The translations under genes and the position numbers were made by a program. Source: Ashinkailepas kermadecensis (taxonomy: Eukaryota > Arthropoda > Thecostraca > Neolepadidae). From it: a stretch of 64,000 bases of DNA. The DNA is taken from contig JAOTOM010003968.1 of the NCBI GenBank assembly GCA_034440615.1, positions 140,492-204,491 of the forward strand, read 5' to 3'. Below the pieces are notes generated by a model. That model was not told the origin of the DNA. It worked only from the letters and a program-made list of their open reading frames with translations, and did no database searches. Of this stretch, positions 1 to 12,161 are shown piece by piece; the stretch's first letter is position 1; every line of letters begins with the position of its first letter.

Positions 1-1139
1 CCTGTGCCGGAGTCGGATATCCCTGACTGTGTGGGTGACCATGATCCGGGGCCGGAGCCGGACACCCCTGACTGTGTGGGTGTCCCTGATCCTGTGCCGG
101 AGCCGAACATCCCTGACTGTGGGTGACCGTGATCCTGTGCTGGAGTCGGATATCCCTGACTGTGTGGGTGTCCCTGATCCGGGGCGGAGTCGGACATCCC
201 TGACTGTGTGGGTGTCCCTGATCCTGTGCCGGAGTCGGATATCCCTGACTGTGTGGGTGTCCGTGATCCGGGGCGGAGTCGGATATCCCTGACTGTGTGG
301 GTGTCCGTGATCCTGTGCCGGAGCCGGACATCCCTGACTGTGTGGGTGTCCCTGATCCTGTGCCGGAGTCGGATATCCCTGACTGTGTGGGTGTCCCTGA
401 TCCTGTGCCGGAGCCGGACATCCCTGACTGTGTGGGTGTCCGTGATCCTGTGCCGGAGCCGGACACCCCTGACTGTGTGGGTGTCCCTGATCCTGTGCCG
501 GAGCCGGACACCCCTGACTGTGTGGGTGTCCCTGATCCTGTGCCGGAGTCGGATATCCCTGACTGTGTGGGTGTCCGTGATCCGGGGCGGAGTCGGATAT
601 CCCTGACTGTGTGGGTGTCCCTGATCCTGTGCCGGAGTCGGATATCCCTGACTGTGTGGGTGTCCCTGATCCGGGGCCGGAGCCGGACATCCCTGACTGT
701 GTGGGTGTCCCTGATCCTGTGCCGGAGCCGGACACCCCTGACTGTGTGGGTGTCCCTGATCCTGTGCCGGAGTCGGATATCCCTGACTGTGTGGGTGTCC
801 GTGATCCGGGGCCGGAGCCGGACATCCCTGACTGTGTGGGTGTCCGTGATCCGGGGCCGGAGCCGGACATCCCTGACTGTGTGGGTGACCGTGATCCGGG
901 GCCGGAGCCGGACATCCCTGACTGTGTGGGTGTCCCTGATCCGGGGCCGGAGTCGGATATCCCTGACTGTGTGGGTGTCCGTGATCCGGGGCCGGAGTCG
1001 GATATCCCTGACTGTGTGGGTGCCTATATCCCTGACTGTGTGGGTGTCCGTGATCCGGGGCCGGAGTCGGATATCCCTGACTGTGTGGGTGACCGTGATC
1101 CGGGGCCGGAGCCGGACATCCCTGACTGTGTGGGTGACC
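1..1139. repeat. 45-bp minisatellite, about 25 copies
   Basis: Tandem units of 45 bp built around CCCTGACTGTGTGGGTG, with two-state differences between units (for example GTCGGATAT versus GCCGGACAT, and CCTGTGCC versus CGGGGCC). Some units carry short deletions, as near 183 and 273. The array runs off the left edge of the window. Because 45 is a multiple of three, several frames stay open, but the repetitive peptides are by-products of the period. Confidence 0.97.
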
Positions 1140-1374
1140 ATGGTGCTGCCGGTGGTGAGTGGCGGAGAGACGCACCACACCCGGCCAACACCCGGTGCGA
1201 GTGGGTAGCGGGTGCTTCTGGCCGGCATACAGTCGCAGGTTGTCCTTCCGTCCTTGTGAATCAGCTGCTCACCGCAAGGCGAGTCCGTGAGACAATAGCT
1301 CAACTCAGTCCGTGCTGCGTTTTGCTCGATTTAAAAGCGTCGAGATGTACTGGTCACAGCAAGTCCTGCAGCCA

Positions 1375-1745
1375 TTGTTTGCACCGTGCCTACCATTTTG
1401 TTTGCACTGCGTCTACCATTTTATTTGCACCGCACCTACCATTTTGTTTGCACCATGCCTACCATTTTGTAGGGGACGAGTGGTCTAGGGATAAGATGCT
1501 CGTCTCGCAATCGAAAGATTGTGGGTTCGAATCTCACCTGTCGCTACTCTTCGCCCGCGACCAATCGGCGTGAGAGATTGGCGACGCTATATGACTCAAC
1601 GGTCGATGTGTCGTAAAAACCAATAACCAACCAGCCTACCATTTTGTTTGCACCGTGCCTTCCATTTTCTTTGCACTGTGCCTACCATTTTGCCTGCACC
1701 GCACCTACCATTTTGTTTGCACCGCGCCTACTATTTTGTTCATGC
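1375..1745. repeat. Short-period array (about 27 bp) split by a SINE
   Basis: Repeated units of the form TACCATTTTGTTTGCACCGC occur on both sides of the SINE at 1471-1633. The flanking units are alike on both sides, so the SINE entered an existing array. Confidence 0.85.
1471..1633 (+). mobile_element. tRNA-derived SINE, type A, full length
   Basis: The head resembles a tRNA with Pol III promoter boxes: an A-box-like TGGTCTAGGGA and a B-box-like GGTTCGAATCT. The body contains CGCGACCAATCGGCG, and the tail is TCGATGTGTCG followed by TAAAAACCAATAACC. The 14-bp string GCCTACCATTTTGT flanks it on both sides (1457-1470 and 1634-1647). This could be a target-site duplication or simply two units of the host array. 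It is not a functional tRNA gene, because the tRNA-like part is fused to a conserved body and tail found elsewhere in the window. Confidence 0.85.
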
Positions 1746-2160
1746 TGGCAATATACAATATGTCGGCATGCACGGTGGACTGCGTGGAGCCCTACAGCCC
1801 CGTCCTTGACACCCGGCGTAGGTGTCAGCACAACTTTCCAGAAGAACGTGAACGCTGTCAGGAAGTGAGACGTTATTGGGACACGTAAATTATGTCAGGG
1901 CCGGGTGCTGGCCGGATTTGTCCACCGGCTGGGTGAACACTCCGTAAGTCTGGGAGATGGGAGGTGACCATGGCACGTTTACGAATAGGGAACACATGCG
2001 CCTCCAGCGGGTACCTTGTGAGGAGAGAGAGGTGAGGCCTCCTAGCCTCGATGTGACGCACAGCTCGTCGCAGTTTGTTTCCTTGTTCCGACATCGCGGA
2101 GGAACGCAAAGGTTACTTCTGTGTTAGCTAGCATACAACCTGACACTGCGATATTTTAGG
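1746..2160. other. No recognisable feature
   Basis: Mixed-composition sequence. I see no tandem period, splice-bounded coding exon or known element. Confidence 0.5.
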
Positions 2161-2164
2161 TACT

Positions 2165-2345
2165 CAGGGCCGTAGCAAAGCCCCCCCGCCCCTTAGCAAC
2201 CAAAGGTACACTGGATCAAAGAAGAAATTTTTAAATTTTAACCACGAAAAACCAGAAATTTCAGTGCGCTTAGCGCGTCGAAAGAGGACTCTGTTTCTCG
2301 GCATTTTTTTTCGTCGCCCCCTTAAGAAAATCCTGGCGCCCGCTG
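2165..2345 (+). mobile_element. Unclassified dispersed repeat (copy 1)
   Basis: Begins CAGGGCCGTAGCAAAG, then a C-run, then an AT-rich stretch leading to a GCGC-rich segment (GCGCTTAGCGCGTCG). The same order (G/C-run, AAATTTT-rich stretch, GCGCCTTCGCGC-like segment) appears in reverse at about 55735-55895 and on + at about 19865-20010. This looks like the end of an old transposon, but no paired terminus or target duplication was found. The class is unknown. Confidence 0.4.
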
Positions 2346-4261
2346 TCGGCAATGGATCGGATCGGATCCCAACGGATTGCTGCGTGAGCTGAAATACATC
2401 GGCATGTGTCGCCTCTGAAGTTCGGTGTGATTTACCATTCTCTACAATAAGCATCACTAGTCTCATGGAACGATTACAAAAGGTACATGGGGTCTATCAA
2501 AGAGTTGATGCATCTATATGTCCATGAAAAGCAATCAAGCAATTAATTGTTCAATTGTATCGCTGCTGATAACATGCAGAATGGGCCACGAATTCTGTGC
2601 ACCATATCCTACTCGACGAATACTCCTACTGAAAGTATTGCATCTTCTGGGGCGTAATGTAAGACCACTTCCACTGTCCTTCGTAGATGGTGCTGAGGTT
2701 TTATTGCTCCATTTCAAAACTGTTGTGTTCTGTGCAGGAAACATTTTGAGTTGCCCAAGTGGCTACATCATGTTATTGATATCTCGGAATATGCAAAAAG
2801 TATCAGGTGACGAATGGTGTGGGGTGTTGCTTTCCTAGTCTGACTGGTCTTATCTGGAATGAACACTATGTTGCTCACGAATCTACATTATGCGCGCACA
2901 TGAAATGTAAACTAGATGTGGGAAATGCAAGGATCGAACGCCCAGTCAGAACCGGCGGGCTGCTTGACTGGTCGTTGGAAGTCTGCCGGTCTTTCAGCCG
3001 GTCTGTCAGTTAATTAAATTTGTTCAATGTAATGAGGATAATCGCCACACACTTTGTGAGACGCATCTTAACATCCCACCCAGCAATTTTTAATATGCAT
3101 TAGACAAGTTGATGATAAATCCTTACATATTTCCAAGATTTGTGATGTGCTAATTGCTGAAAAGAGTACACCATCAATTAGGTAAGCTGTTAGGTCAAAC
3201 ATATCCATGACATGCAGCTTTCAAAAGTGAAACTTCATACAATGGCAATAAAGCCAAATAATGCCAGTCGACTCGACCACGTCTCGAGTGTAAAATATGG
3301 CCAGAACCAGGCTAAAGTACCAATACATGGTATCACACTAGCATTGTAGAACATTGTATTAAGATGACGTACCAACTACCAATGGCATTGCTTTTTGTCC
3401 ATGCTTGTGTAAGCATTGTGCATTATTTTCTTTAAAATATATTGAATGGCAATGCAAGGAGTTGATAAGCCTTCTCTATGACAGGATATGCTTTCCTAAA
3501 TGATACATTTCTTGAAACGAACAGGTTGATGCTTCCATTTCTCATAAAAACAGCAAAATTGCAGCTTGGACGGGGTTTGATTCCTTCATCTTTAACTGAT
3601 CTGCAATGCACTACAAACCACATGCAAGTTTTCATCGTTCTGCTGTTAAATTCACATTTTAACACTGAATATTATTCATTATTCAACCTTCACATTACGT
3701 CCTCTACAGTCCATATTCTATGATCAGCTTGCCTGTCCTACAGCCGGTGGTTGCGCCGTTTTAGTATTCATACTATACTCCTTGATATTAAGAGGAATTG
3801 GCGTCGACTGTAAGCTTCGAAGCGAAGCGTCAGAATTCCTGACGCTTAGACATTCTGCCTCTGAGCTACCTGAATTCCTTCCATTATTTTCCATTAGTGC
3901 GACACTAATGGTAAATGACATCCGAAGTTTCCATCTTGGTAAGTGATGTCAATCAGCACGTGACGTCATCAGGTGAAGGACAGGAAGGGTAATTCCACAA
4001 AGTGGAACGTAGTTGGCCGAATTAGGTTTAATGTAGATAAACTCAGATCATGCCTGAACAATTCCTATTCATGCTCAAACAGTCGTGCCCAATAGCAGGA
4101 CCGTCCATGAGATTCACCATGTATAAATGCAGCACGTCACCAGCTGATTGCCGACTCTTGTAGCTGTTGTGCTACCTTCCTTTCAACCATGCTTTGTTGA
4201 TGATGATTATGCACATTTATGTTATGCCGTGTCGGTTGGCCCTTATATCACGCGCGTTTGC
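2346..4261. other. AT-rich intergenic DNA, nothing recognised
   Basis: No array, coding exon or element was recognised. The short ORFs have no coding character. Confidence 0.5.
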
Positions 4262-4445
4262 TTCTGAAGATGAATGGGGGGGGCACAATACATGAAGGCA
4301 GTGGACGGACCCAAATGGATTTGGGGCACACTCCATACGATCTAATGTTAAAAATTGAAATTATTGGGGAGAGGGTGAAGCCAAAATTGAGGGGGCACTT
4401 GCCATCTCAAAAGTATGTAAAACAACACCCCTGCCCTATGCCAAC
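4262..4445 (+). repeat. Dispersed repeat family D, copy 1
   Basis: The stretch around GTTAAAAATTGAAATTATTG and the CATGAAGGCAGTGG region before it match, in reverse, the sequence at about 45790-46000. A shorter part matches about 19490-19595. The copies are diverged, so this is an old interspersed repeat of unknown class. Confidence 0.5.
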
Positions 4446-4974
4446 ACCCGGTACTTTATCGCGTTCATCCCTGTGTATGGTAATGATTAATGTGTTCCGG
4501 ATGCATTGGTTCAGCCAGGCGGCTGAGTAATTCTTAGAATCATGGAGGCAGAGAGAAGACGAGCGCTACGAAACAAACTATGGTAAAGTAGACCGTTTAG
4601 GTATATTGTTTTTTTTTGCAGAATACCATTACTTGAAGGCTGAAGAATATGACGAACTTGATACCTGAATCTAGTAGTGGTATGGTGTGATCATTTAATA
4701 CACGGCGAGCCATCTTGTAGATTATTAAATACTGAGCAAATCAAAGCTTGGTACTGTTAATTTTGCGTCTTTCTTAGATACTAGATTGAGGATGGTGGGC
4801 AATGGGGAATGGGAACGTGTTCTAATAATTATTTTGTGACCATCATGTTGCTTCTATGAATACCTGCCAATGCAAAAGGAAAGTCTTCATAAGATATTTA
4901 TTTTCAATCCATGTTTTGGAATTGAGCGAGCCTTTCTAGATTGATGTAAACGGCGCATTTGACCTTAATTATCA
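4446..4974. other. No recognisable feature
   Basis: AT-rich sequence with a T-run near 4610. No coding or repeat signal was found. Confidence 0.45.
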
Positions 4975-5870
4975 ACATACAGCGCAGAGCAATGCGCAAT
5001 GCAATGCTTTCGGCCTACACAAGCATTCACAACACAAAAATGGAGCACATCATCAAAGCCACTGAAACAAAATCAGCAATGCAAAGCATAGCACCTTGTA
5101 CCACTTTCAAACACCCTCTCTTACAAAAATAGAATACCTCACATGCATAACAAATTAACCGCGCCCCAGCTTCTTCTTCTTTGGATTCCGAGCCACACAA
5201 ATATACGCGTCAACGACACACGCAGACATAGGCATACCCAGACACGACACTACAACCGACCACACACTGTCACTACTCACAATCTGACTTCTACACCGCA
5301 ATGCACCAGGTAATCAACAAACGCATTCAGCAAGCATGAGGCATCGCAAGAACACAACTCCACAAAGTACACCCCAAGCACGAACACTGGAACACCATCG
5401 ATCAAGACAACAGACATACGGAGCGTACACTGACACGCCTACGCGTTGGACACACACAACTCAGTCACTCGTACGTACCTCATGCTAAGCTGCCCACGAC
5501 CACAATGCACCAATTACACCAATGAGGGAGAACATCACAAATTACTGCACCACAAACAACATCCCACTAAGCATCACCACTTAGTGATTATTAGTGTTGC
5601 TAAACAACAACCATCCAATGTTGCACGAACACATCTTCCACTTGCTGTCAACTACACACATTATTCATGACCTGTGGTATAAAGAAGAAAGGGAACGAGA
5701 ACAAAACAAATTTACGTCAAAAAGAAAAGAGAAAGCTAATGAAAGATTCAGAAATAACAAAACAAGCATACTGTACGCTCAGAATTAAAAGAAAAAAGAA
5801 ATAAAGTAAGACTTGTTAAAAAAAGAAAACGAACAATAAAGACAAAGCATGAATGAAAACGACCAAAAAA
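4975..5870 (+). pseudogene. Decayed non-LTR retrotransposon, C-terminal end
   Basis: Conceptual translation with stops shows fragments typical of the last part of jockey/R1-like LINE proteins. About 4980 it reads IQRRAMRNAMLSAYTSIHNT, the region after the reverse transcriptase. About 5430 it reads LTRLRVGHTQLSHSY, resembling the end of a LINE RNase H region, followed by traces of a zinc-knuckle-like stretch. Composition is strongly C/A-biased on +, and the end is A-rich (about 5690-5870), consistent with a 3' tail. There are many stops and frameshifts, so it is inactive. The clade is a guess. Confidence 0.5.
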
Positions 5871-6914
5871 ACAATGTTCCCAAAGTGTGTGTTCTGTTTT
5901 CGAAATGTCAAAGCGACCTGTGATGATGACTCGTTTCGGGTTTTAACCGTTTTTAACTGTCTTAACTGCTGTAACTAACTGGTGTATTAAACTGGTCTTT
6001 TGACCGGCCTTCAGTTCATCTTCGCCGGGCCTAACCAGGCTTGGTGGCACCGGACTGGCCGACCGCGGGCCTCGGTCCCAAAGTGTTCAGTATTTGCCAC
6101 CTCTAGCGCAATTGCGCAGTCCCTCCCCATCGGCTCATGGAGTCTCAGGGCCCCCCGAACAGGCAGCCATTCAAGGCGTACTATCGCGGGAGCACTTGGG
6201 TGCCCCGAATAACCAGCCATTCAAGACCTACTAAGACGAGAGCACTCGGGTCCATTTCCTCACGTGCCAGATTTCCCCAGCAATCGCATTCATTGCAGGA
6301 TGTGAAATGCAGGTCGCGTGTAGGGTCAAGGATTATGGAATGTGACCTTACCGTTCCATTGTCTTTGGCAAGCGAACTACTTTATTCCTCAAAGTCGACA
6401 GCCGTCATCACAGTCAATTGGAGACATTATAGTGATCATATGTTCCATCTAGCCTTACTGTGCTGAGCGTAGAACGGGTGCGGCATTGGGGTGGGCTCAT
6501 TTTGTTTGGACCATTGCCGCTGCGCAGGACATTGGATTGTGGCCGCGCGTGTTTGAGTCGACCGGGCCAGATGACTCGGAACTGTTCTCAAGCGTCCGTC
6601 TGCCAACGTCTCGGAACACTGGCTGACCGACACGGCAGCCTGGCAGCGCGAGCTCCCTTCTCGCACCGACCGTGCCCCTGCGTCTGCCCAATCTCTACCA
6701 GGCCATTTGAGCCTTTGTTTACGGCGGGTGGCACGGTGCCTGTCGAGCGGGGGAACGCTGACACCCGTCTGAGAGCCGTCGCGTTCACACACACACCGCC
6801 GGCCCACGAGATGACTCAGCAGTCATGATGATGTGGTCGCTCAATGTGGACCGCTGTTGTATTCAGTGCCTCCATACCGTGTCACAAGCCATCAGCTGTT
6901 GGCTCGGCATTGTC
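5871..6914. other. Unique GC-rich stretch with one local duplication
   Basis: At about 6155-6245 a unit of about 50 bp (containing AGCCATTCAAG and GAGCACT) is repeated twice. Otherwise nothing is recognised. The open frames near 6436-6828 lie on both strands and match no protein I know. Confidence 0.45.
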
Positions 6915-8945
6915 TCGCCGTCATATGTGTGGTGTCGACAGTTGAACTGTAGACTCCAGACATACCGTACATAATGTCACCCGCCGTCATATGTGTGGTG
7001 TCGACAGTTGAACTGTAGACTCCAGACATACCGTACATAATGTCACCCGCCGTCATATGTGTGGTGTCGACAGTTGAACTGTAGACTCCAGACATACCGT
7101 ACATAATGTCACCCGCCGTCATATGTGTGGTGTCGACAGTTGAACTGTAGACTCCAGACATACCGTACATAATGTCACCCGCCGTCATATGTGTGGTGTC
7201 GACAGTTGAACTGTAGACTCCAGACATACCGTACATAATGTCACCCGCCGTCATATGTGTGGTGTCGACAGTTGAACTGTAGACTCCAGACATACCGTAC
7301 ATAATGTCACCCGCCGTCATATGTGTGGTGTCGACAGTTGAACTGTAGACTCCAGACATACCGTACATAATGTCACCCGCCGTCATATGTGTGGTGTCGA
7401 CAGTTGAACTGTAGACTCCAGACATACCGTACATAATGTCACCCGCCGTCATATGTGTGGTGTCGACAGTTGAACTGTAGACTCCAGACATACCGTACAT
7501 AATGTCACCCGCCGTCATATGTGTGGTGTCGACAGTTGAACTGTAGACTCCAGACATACCGTACATAATGTCACCCGCCGTCATATGTGTGGTGTCGACA
7601 GTTGAACTGTAGACTCCAGACATACCGTACATAATGTCACCCGCCGTCATATGTGTGGTGTCGACAGTTGAACTGTAGACTCCAGACATACCGTACATAA
7701 TGTCACCCGCCGTCATATGTGTGGTGTCGACAGTTGAACTGTAGACTCCAGACATACCGTACATAATGTCACCCGCCGTCATATGTGTGGTGTCGACAGT
7801 TGAACTGTAGACTCCAGACATACCGTACATAATGTCACCCGCCGTCATATGTGTGGTGTCGACAGTTGAACTGTAGACTCCAGACATACCGTACATAATG
7901 TCACCCGCCGTCATATGTGTGGTGTCGACAGTTGAACTGTAGACTCCAGACATACCGTACATAATGTCACCCGCCGTCATATGTGTGGTGTCGACAGTTG
8001 AACTGTAGACTCCAGACATACCGTACATAATGTCACCCGCCGTCATATGTGTGGTGTCGACAGTTGAACTGTAGACTCCAGACATACCGTACATAATGTC
8101 ACCCGCCGTCATATGTGTGGTGTCGACAGTTGAACTGTAGACTCCAGACATACCGTACATAATGTCACCCGCCGTCATATGTGTGGTGTCGACAGTTGAA
8201 CTGTAGACTCCAGACATACCGTACATAATGTCACCCGCCGTCATATGTGTGGTGTCGACAGTTGAACTGTAGACTCCAGACATACCGTACATAATGTCAC
8301 CCGCCGTCATATGTGTGGTGTCGACAGTTGAACTGTAGACTCCAGACATACCGTACATAATGTCACCCGCCGTCATATGTGTGGTGTCGACAGTTGAACT
8401 GTAGACTCCAGACATACCGTACATAATGTCACCCGCCGTCATATGTGTGGTGTCGACAGTTGAACTGTAGACTCCAGACATACCGTACATAATGTCACCC
8501 GCCGTCATATGTGTGGTGTCGACAGTTGAACTGTAGACTCCAGACATACCGTACATAATGTCACCCGCCGTCATATGTGTGGTGTCGACAGTTGAACTGT
8601 AGACTCCAGACATACCGTACATAATGTCACCCGCCGGCATATGTGTGGTGTCGACAGTTGAACTGTAGACTCCAGACATACCGTACATAATGTCACCCGC
8701 CGTCATATGTGTGGTGTCGACAGTTGAACTGTAGACTCCAGACATACCGTACATAATGTCACCCGCCGTCATATGTGGTGTCGACAGTTGAACGTAGACT
8801 GACGTACATAATGTCACCCGCCGTATATGTGTGGTGTCGACAGTTGAACTGTAGACTCCAGACATACCGTACATAATGTCACCCGCCGTCATATGTGTGG
8901 TGTCGACAGTTGAACTGTAGACTCCAGACATACCGTACATAATGT
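6915..8945. repeat. 66-bp minisatellite, about 30 near-identical copies
   Basis: The 66-bp unit starts GTCATATGTGTGGTGTCGAC and ends CATAATGTCACCCGCC. Most copies are identical. One carries a T-to-G change (CGGCAT, about 8637), and differences cluster at the right end (several small deletions at about 8770-8830). Such uniformity suggests recent expansion or strong homogenisation. 66 is 22 codons, so an uninterrupted reading frame exists on the - strand; it is not treated as a gene. Confidence 0.98.
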
Positions 8946-9115
8946 TACCCGCCGTTATATGTGGGGTGTCGGCAGCGGGACCCGCCGTTATATGCGGGGT
9001 GTCAACTGTGCGACCCGTCGTTATATGCGTGGTGTCGGCAGCGGGACTCGCCGTTATATGTGGAGTATCGGCAGCGGGACTCGCCGTTATATGCGGGGTG
9101 TCGGCTGCGCTAACC
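8946..9115. repeat. Diverged 33-34-bp array flanking the 66-bp array
   Basis: About five units of the type CCCGCCGTTATATGCGGGG with TGTCGGCAGCGGGA. They match the first half of the neighbouring 66-bp unit (ACCCGCCGTCATATGTG, TGTCGACAG). This edge probably preserves an older, shorter unit from which the 66-bp unit arose. Confidence 0.85.
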
Positions 9116-9354
9116 GGCCCACGTAGCGCTGCTGACAGAGCTTACCTTCACTCCCTCCCACCTCAATAAAGTTAGCGTTTGCCACTTATTAACCAAATAT
9201 AGCGGTAGAAGGAAGCAAGTGGCAAATTCGCAGCAATATTTATTTCTAGCAGCATAAATAGCCATTCCTTCATTATCTGCACTATGGTTTCGTTGGTGTC
9301 TCACTCCACCAGCACCGCCGCAGCCACCAGCAATCTACCGACTGAGCACCGCCC

Positions 9355-9512
9355 GGGCCGTGGTAGCTCAGTCAGTAGCGCGTTGGACATTTGACAGTAA
9401 AATTGTTGGTTCGAATACCGCAGCTGGCTGAATTACCGAATCCTTCCGCGACCAGTCGGCGCGAGAGGTTGGCAACGCTATATGGCCTAGCAGTTCAATG
9501 CGTTGTAGAAGA
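9355..9512 (+). mobile_element. tRNA-derived SINE, type B
   Basis: The head resembles a tRNA (CCGTGGTAGCTCAGTCAGTA for the A-box region, GGTTCGAATACC for the B-box). The body CGCGACCAGTCGGCG and tail GGCAACGCTATATGGCCTAG are shared with the type A SINEs, so the families differ mainly in the tRNA head. No clear target duplication was seen. Confidence 0.75.
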
Positions 9513-9716
9513 ACCCATGGCCCTGTCTCTACTCGGTCAGCACCACGGCCTCCCTGACGCTGTCCCTGAAGTCTTGGTACTTCATGGTACCCCTACCAGA
9601 AATCAGCACACCGAGAGCAGTGCATTGCTCGAGGTGTCATGAAAATACACACCTTGTGTATGTGTATGTGCGACTTTTGCGGTGCAGTAGGTACCGTATG
9701 ACCGCGGCCGTATATC

Positions 9717-9930
9717 TGTGTACAGACACGGCTGTGTGTCGCTTGTTGTGCCGTCGGCTGTGTACAGACACGGCTGTGTGTCGCTTGTTGTGCCGTCGGC
9801 TGTGTACAGACACGGCTGTGTGTCGCTTGTTGTGCCGTCGGCTGTGTACAGACACGGCTGTGTGTCGCTTGTTGTGCCGTCGGCTGTGTACAGACACGGC
9901 TGTGTGTCGCTTGTTGTGCCGTCGGCTGCT
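9717..9930. repeat. 42-bp minisatellite, 5 copies
   Basis: Near-identical 42-bp units containing GTGTACAGACACGGCTGTG and TCGCTTGTTGTGCCGTCGG. 42 is a multiple of three, so frames on both strands are open. Confidence 0.95.
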
Positions 9931-10440
9931 GGTGTGCGGCTGCGGCTGATCTGCGTTAACGGCGCGTGGCGGCGAGCGGTCACGTGACGTGGCGCCATGG
10001 CTGCCCACCGCCACGGTGTACCGCCTACCCAGCAGCTAGGCCGGTGAAAGTGGAAGGATGATGGTCCGCTATGGCGGTCACGGACGACGGAGAGCGCGCG
10101 CCGACCTCGACACCGGCGCAGCTAGACACAAGCACACACACACACGAACATACATATGCATACACACACACACACCCATGCACACATGAGCATACCCACA
10201 CACAAACGGGCGGCCCGGCAGCAGCCGACTAACCCTGACCCTTGCCCCGCCCTTCCAGGCTGCCCCGTTTCTTCTCTACCCGTTCATTCCCCGACTGCCA
10301 CCCCACCCCTCTTTCCACCCTCACTCCGTCCATTCTCTGGCGCTGTTCCACCTCTTTCTAGTTCTTCACCCCATCGCCCCCTCTGACCGCTGCCTCCTCT
10401 GCGCCGTATTAAGTGTGGGCGGCGACCTGCGTGGGCCGAG
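9931..10440. other. GC-rich spacer with a CA-rich microsatellite
   Basis: Contains a (CA)n-like stretch at about 10130-10200, then C-rich sequence. No coding exon was recognised. Confidence 0.5.
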
Positions 10441-11115
10441 TTGGAGAGCCCCGCCGTGGTGTGCCGACTGAGATAGGCGGCTGTGTGAGCTAGTGGCGCA
10501 CTGCCCCGACTGCCGACTGAGGTGGGCGACTGTGTGAGCTCGCGGTGCGCTGCCCCGACTGCCGACTGGGGTGGGCGGCGCGCTGCCCCGACTGCCGACT
10601 GAGGTGGGCGGCTGTGAGCTAGTGGCGCGCTGCCCCGACTGCCGACTGGGGTGGGCGGCTGTGAGCTAGTGGCGCGCTGCCACGACTGCCGACTGAGGTG
10701 GGCGGCTGTGAGCTAGTGGCGCGCTGCCCCGACTGCCGACCGAGGTGGGTGGCTGTGAGCTAGTGGCGCGCTGCCCCGACTGCCGACTGAGGTGGGCGGC
10801 TGTGAGCTAGTGGCGCGCTGCCCCGACTGCCGACTGGGGTGGGCGGCTGTGAGCTAGTGGCGCGCTGCCCCGACTGCCGACTGAGGTGGGCGGCTGTGAG
10901 CTAGTGGCGCGCTGCCCCGACTGCCGACTGGGGTGGGCGGCTGTGAGCTAGTGGCGCGCTGCCCCGACTGCCGACTGAGGTGGGCGGCCGTGAGCTAGTG
11001 GCGCGCTGCCCCGACTGCCGACTGAGGTGGGCGGCTGTGAGCTAGTGGCGCGCTGCCCCGACTGCCGACTGGGGTGGGCGGCTGTGAGCTAGTGGCGCGC
11101 TGCCCCGACTGCCGG
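10440..11115. repeat. 47-bp minisatellite, about 14 copies
   Basis: Units contain GAGCTAGTGGCGCGCTGCC and CCGACTGCCGACTGAGGTG; the first units (10440-10620) are irregular. The array ends about 50 bp before the acceptor of the Mxd exon, so it lies in the upstream intron. Confidence 0.95.
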
Positions 11116-11165
11116 CCGGAGCGGCGCGGCATCTTGCTAACAGCGGTGCGTGCTGTCTGTTGCAG

Positions 11166-11280
11166 GCGGGCGCACCTGCGCGTGTCGCTGGAGCGGCTGC
11201 GGGACCAGGTGCCGGCCGGCCCGGACGCCAGCCGACACACCACTCTGGGCCTGCTCACTCGCGCCAGAGATTACATACGG
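11166..11280 (+). CDS. Mxd: Mad/Mxd-type bHLHZip protein: helix-loop-helix exon
   Basis: The exon lies between a good acceptor (CTGTTGCAG, ending 11165) and a good donor (GTGAGTG from 11281). It opens with one base of a split codon and encodes 38 residues beginning [16 protein letters not shown], continuing [20 protein letters not shown] and ending IR. This is the helix 1-loop-helix 2 signature of the Mad/Mxd (MAX dimerisation) family, whose members pair with MAX on E-boxes and recruit Sin3 to repress Myc targets in the nucleus. The split first codon is where Mxd genes are commonly spliced, just after the basic region. The basic-region exon and the Sin3-interaction exon were not found. Minisatellites flank the exon closely on both sides. 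MNT or another Mad-like member is possible. Confidence 0.85.
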
Positions 11281-11395
11281 GTGAGTGCGCCGCACAACGC
11301 GGCCCGTCGGTGCTGCCGACCCTCCGACTGTTCCTCGAATCCTGGGCGGGGTCAAGTTTCCGGTCAAATCCACTTTGTCACAATTCAATTTGGAG

Positions 11396-12161
11396 CAGGG
11401 TCCAGCTGCTGGTGACGTCTGCGGTGGGGCGGCATTGGTCGGCAGTGGGAGCGGGGTCCAGCTGCTGGTGACGTCTGCGGTGGGGCGGCATTGGTCGGCA
11501 GTGGGAGCGGGGTCCAGCTGCTGGTGACGTCTGCGGTGGGGCGGCATTGGTCGGCAGTGGGAGCGGGGTCCAGCTGCTGGTGACGTCTGCGGTGGGGCGG
11601 CATTGGTCGGCAGTGGGAGCGGGGTCCAGCTGCTGGTGACGTCTGCGGTGGGGCGGCATTGGTCGGCAGTGGGCGCAGGAGTCCAGCTGCTGGTGACGTC
11701 TGCGGTGGGGCGGCATTGGTCGGCAGTGGGAGCGGGGTCCAGCTGCTGGTGACGTCTGCGGTGGGGCGGCATTGGTCGGCAGTGGGAGCGGGGTCCAGCT
11801 GCTGGTGACGTCTGCGGTGGGGCGGCATTGGTCGGCAGTGGGAGCGGGGTCCAGCTGCTGGTGACGTCTGCGGTGGGGCGGCATTGGTCGGCAGTGGGAG
11901 CGGGGTCCAGCTGCTGGTGACGTCTGCGGTGGGGCGGCATTGGTCGGCAGTGGGAGCGGGGTCCAGCTGCTGGTGACGTCTGCGGTGGGGCGGCATTGGT
12001 CGGCAGTGGGAGCGGGGTCCAGCTGCTGGTGACGTCTGCGGTGGGGCGGCATTGGTCGGCAGTGGGAGCGGGGTCCAGCTGCTGGTGACGTCTGCGGTGG
12101 GGCGGCATTGGTCGGCAGTGGGAGCGGGGTCCAGCTGCTGATGACGTCTGCGGTGGGGCGG
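11396..12161. repeat. 56-bp minisatellite, about 14 copies
   Basis: Units contain GGTCCAGCTGCTGGTGACG and GGGGCGGCATTGGTCGGCAG. One unit near 11670 reads GGGCGCAGGAG instead of GGGAGCGGG. The array starts about 115 bp after the donor of the Mxd exon and is intronic. Confidence 0.96.

Noticed and set aside
1471..1550. tRNA genes at 1471, 9355, 15532, 15921, 47904 and 54598
   Set aside because: Each tRNA-like head is fused to a shared body and tail, and most have target duplications. They are SINEs. The cloverleaf stems also look imperfect.
4541..4590. Mini-exon starting ATGGAGGCAGAGAG and followed by a GTAAAG donor
   Set aside because: The peptide (MEAERRRALRNKLW) is basic but does not match the Mxd basic region, and there is no second line of support.
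6892..8940. 682-codon open frame on - with 22-residue repeats
   Set aside because: The period (66 bp) is a multiple of three, so the frame cannot close. There is no unique coding sequence, splice site or known family, and the array is explained as a minisatellite.
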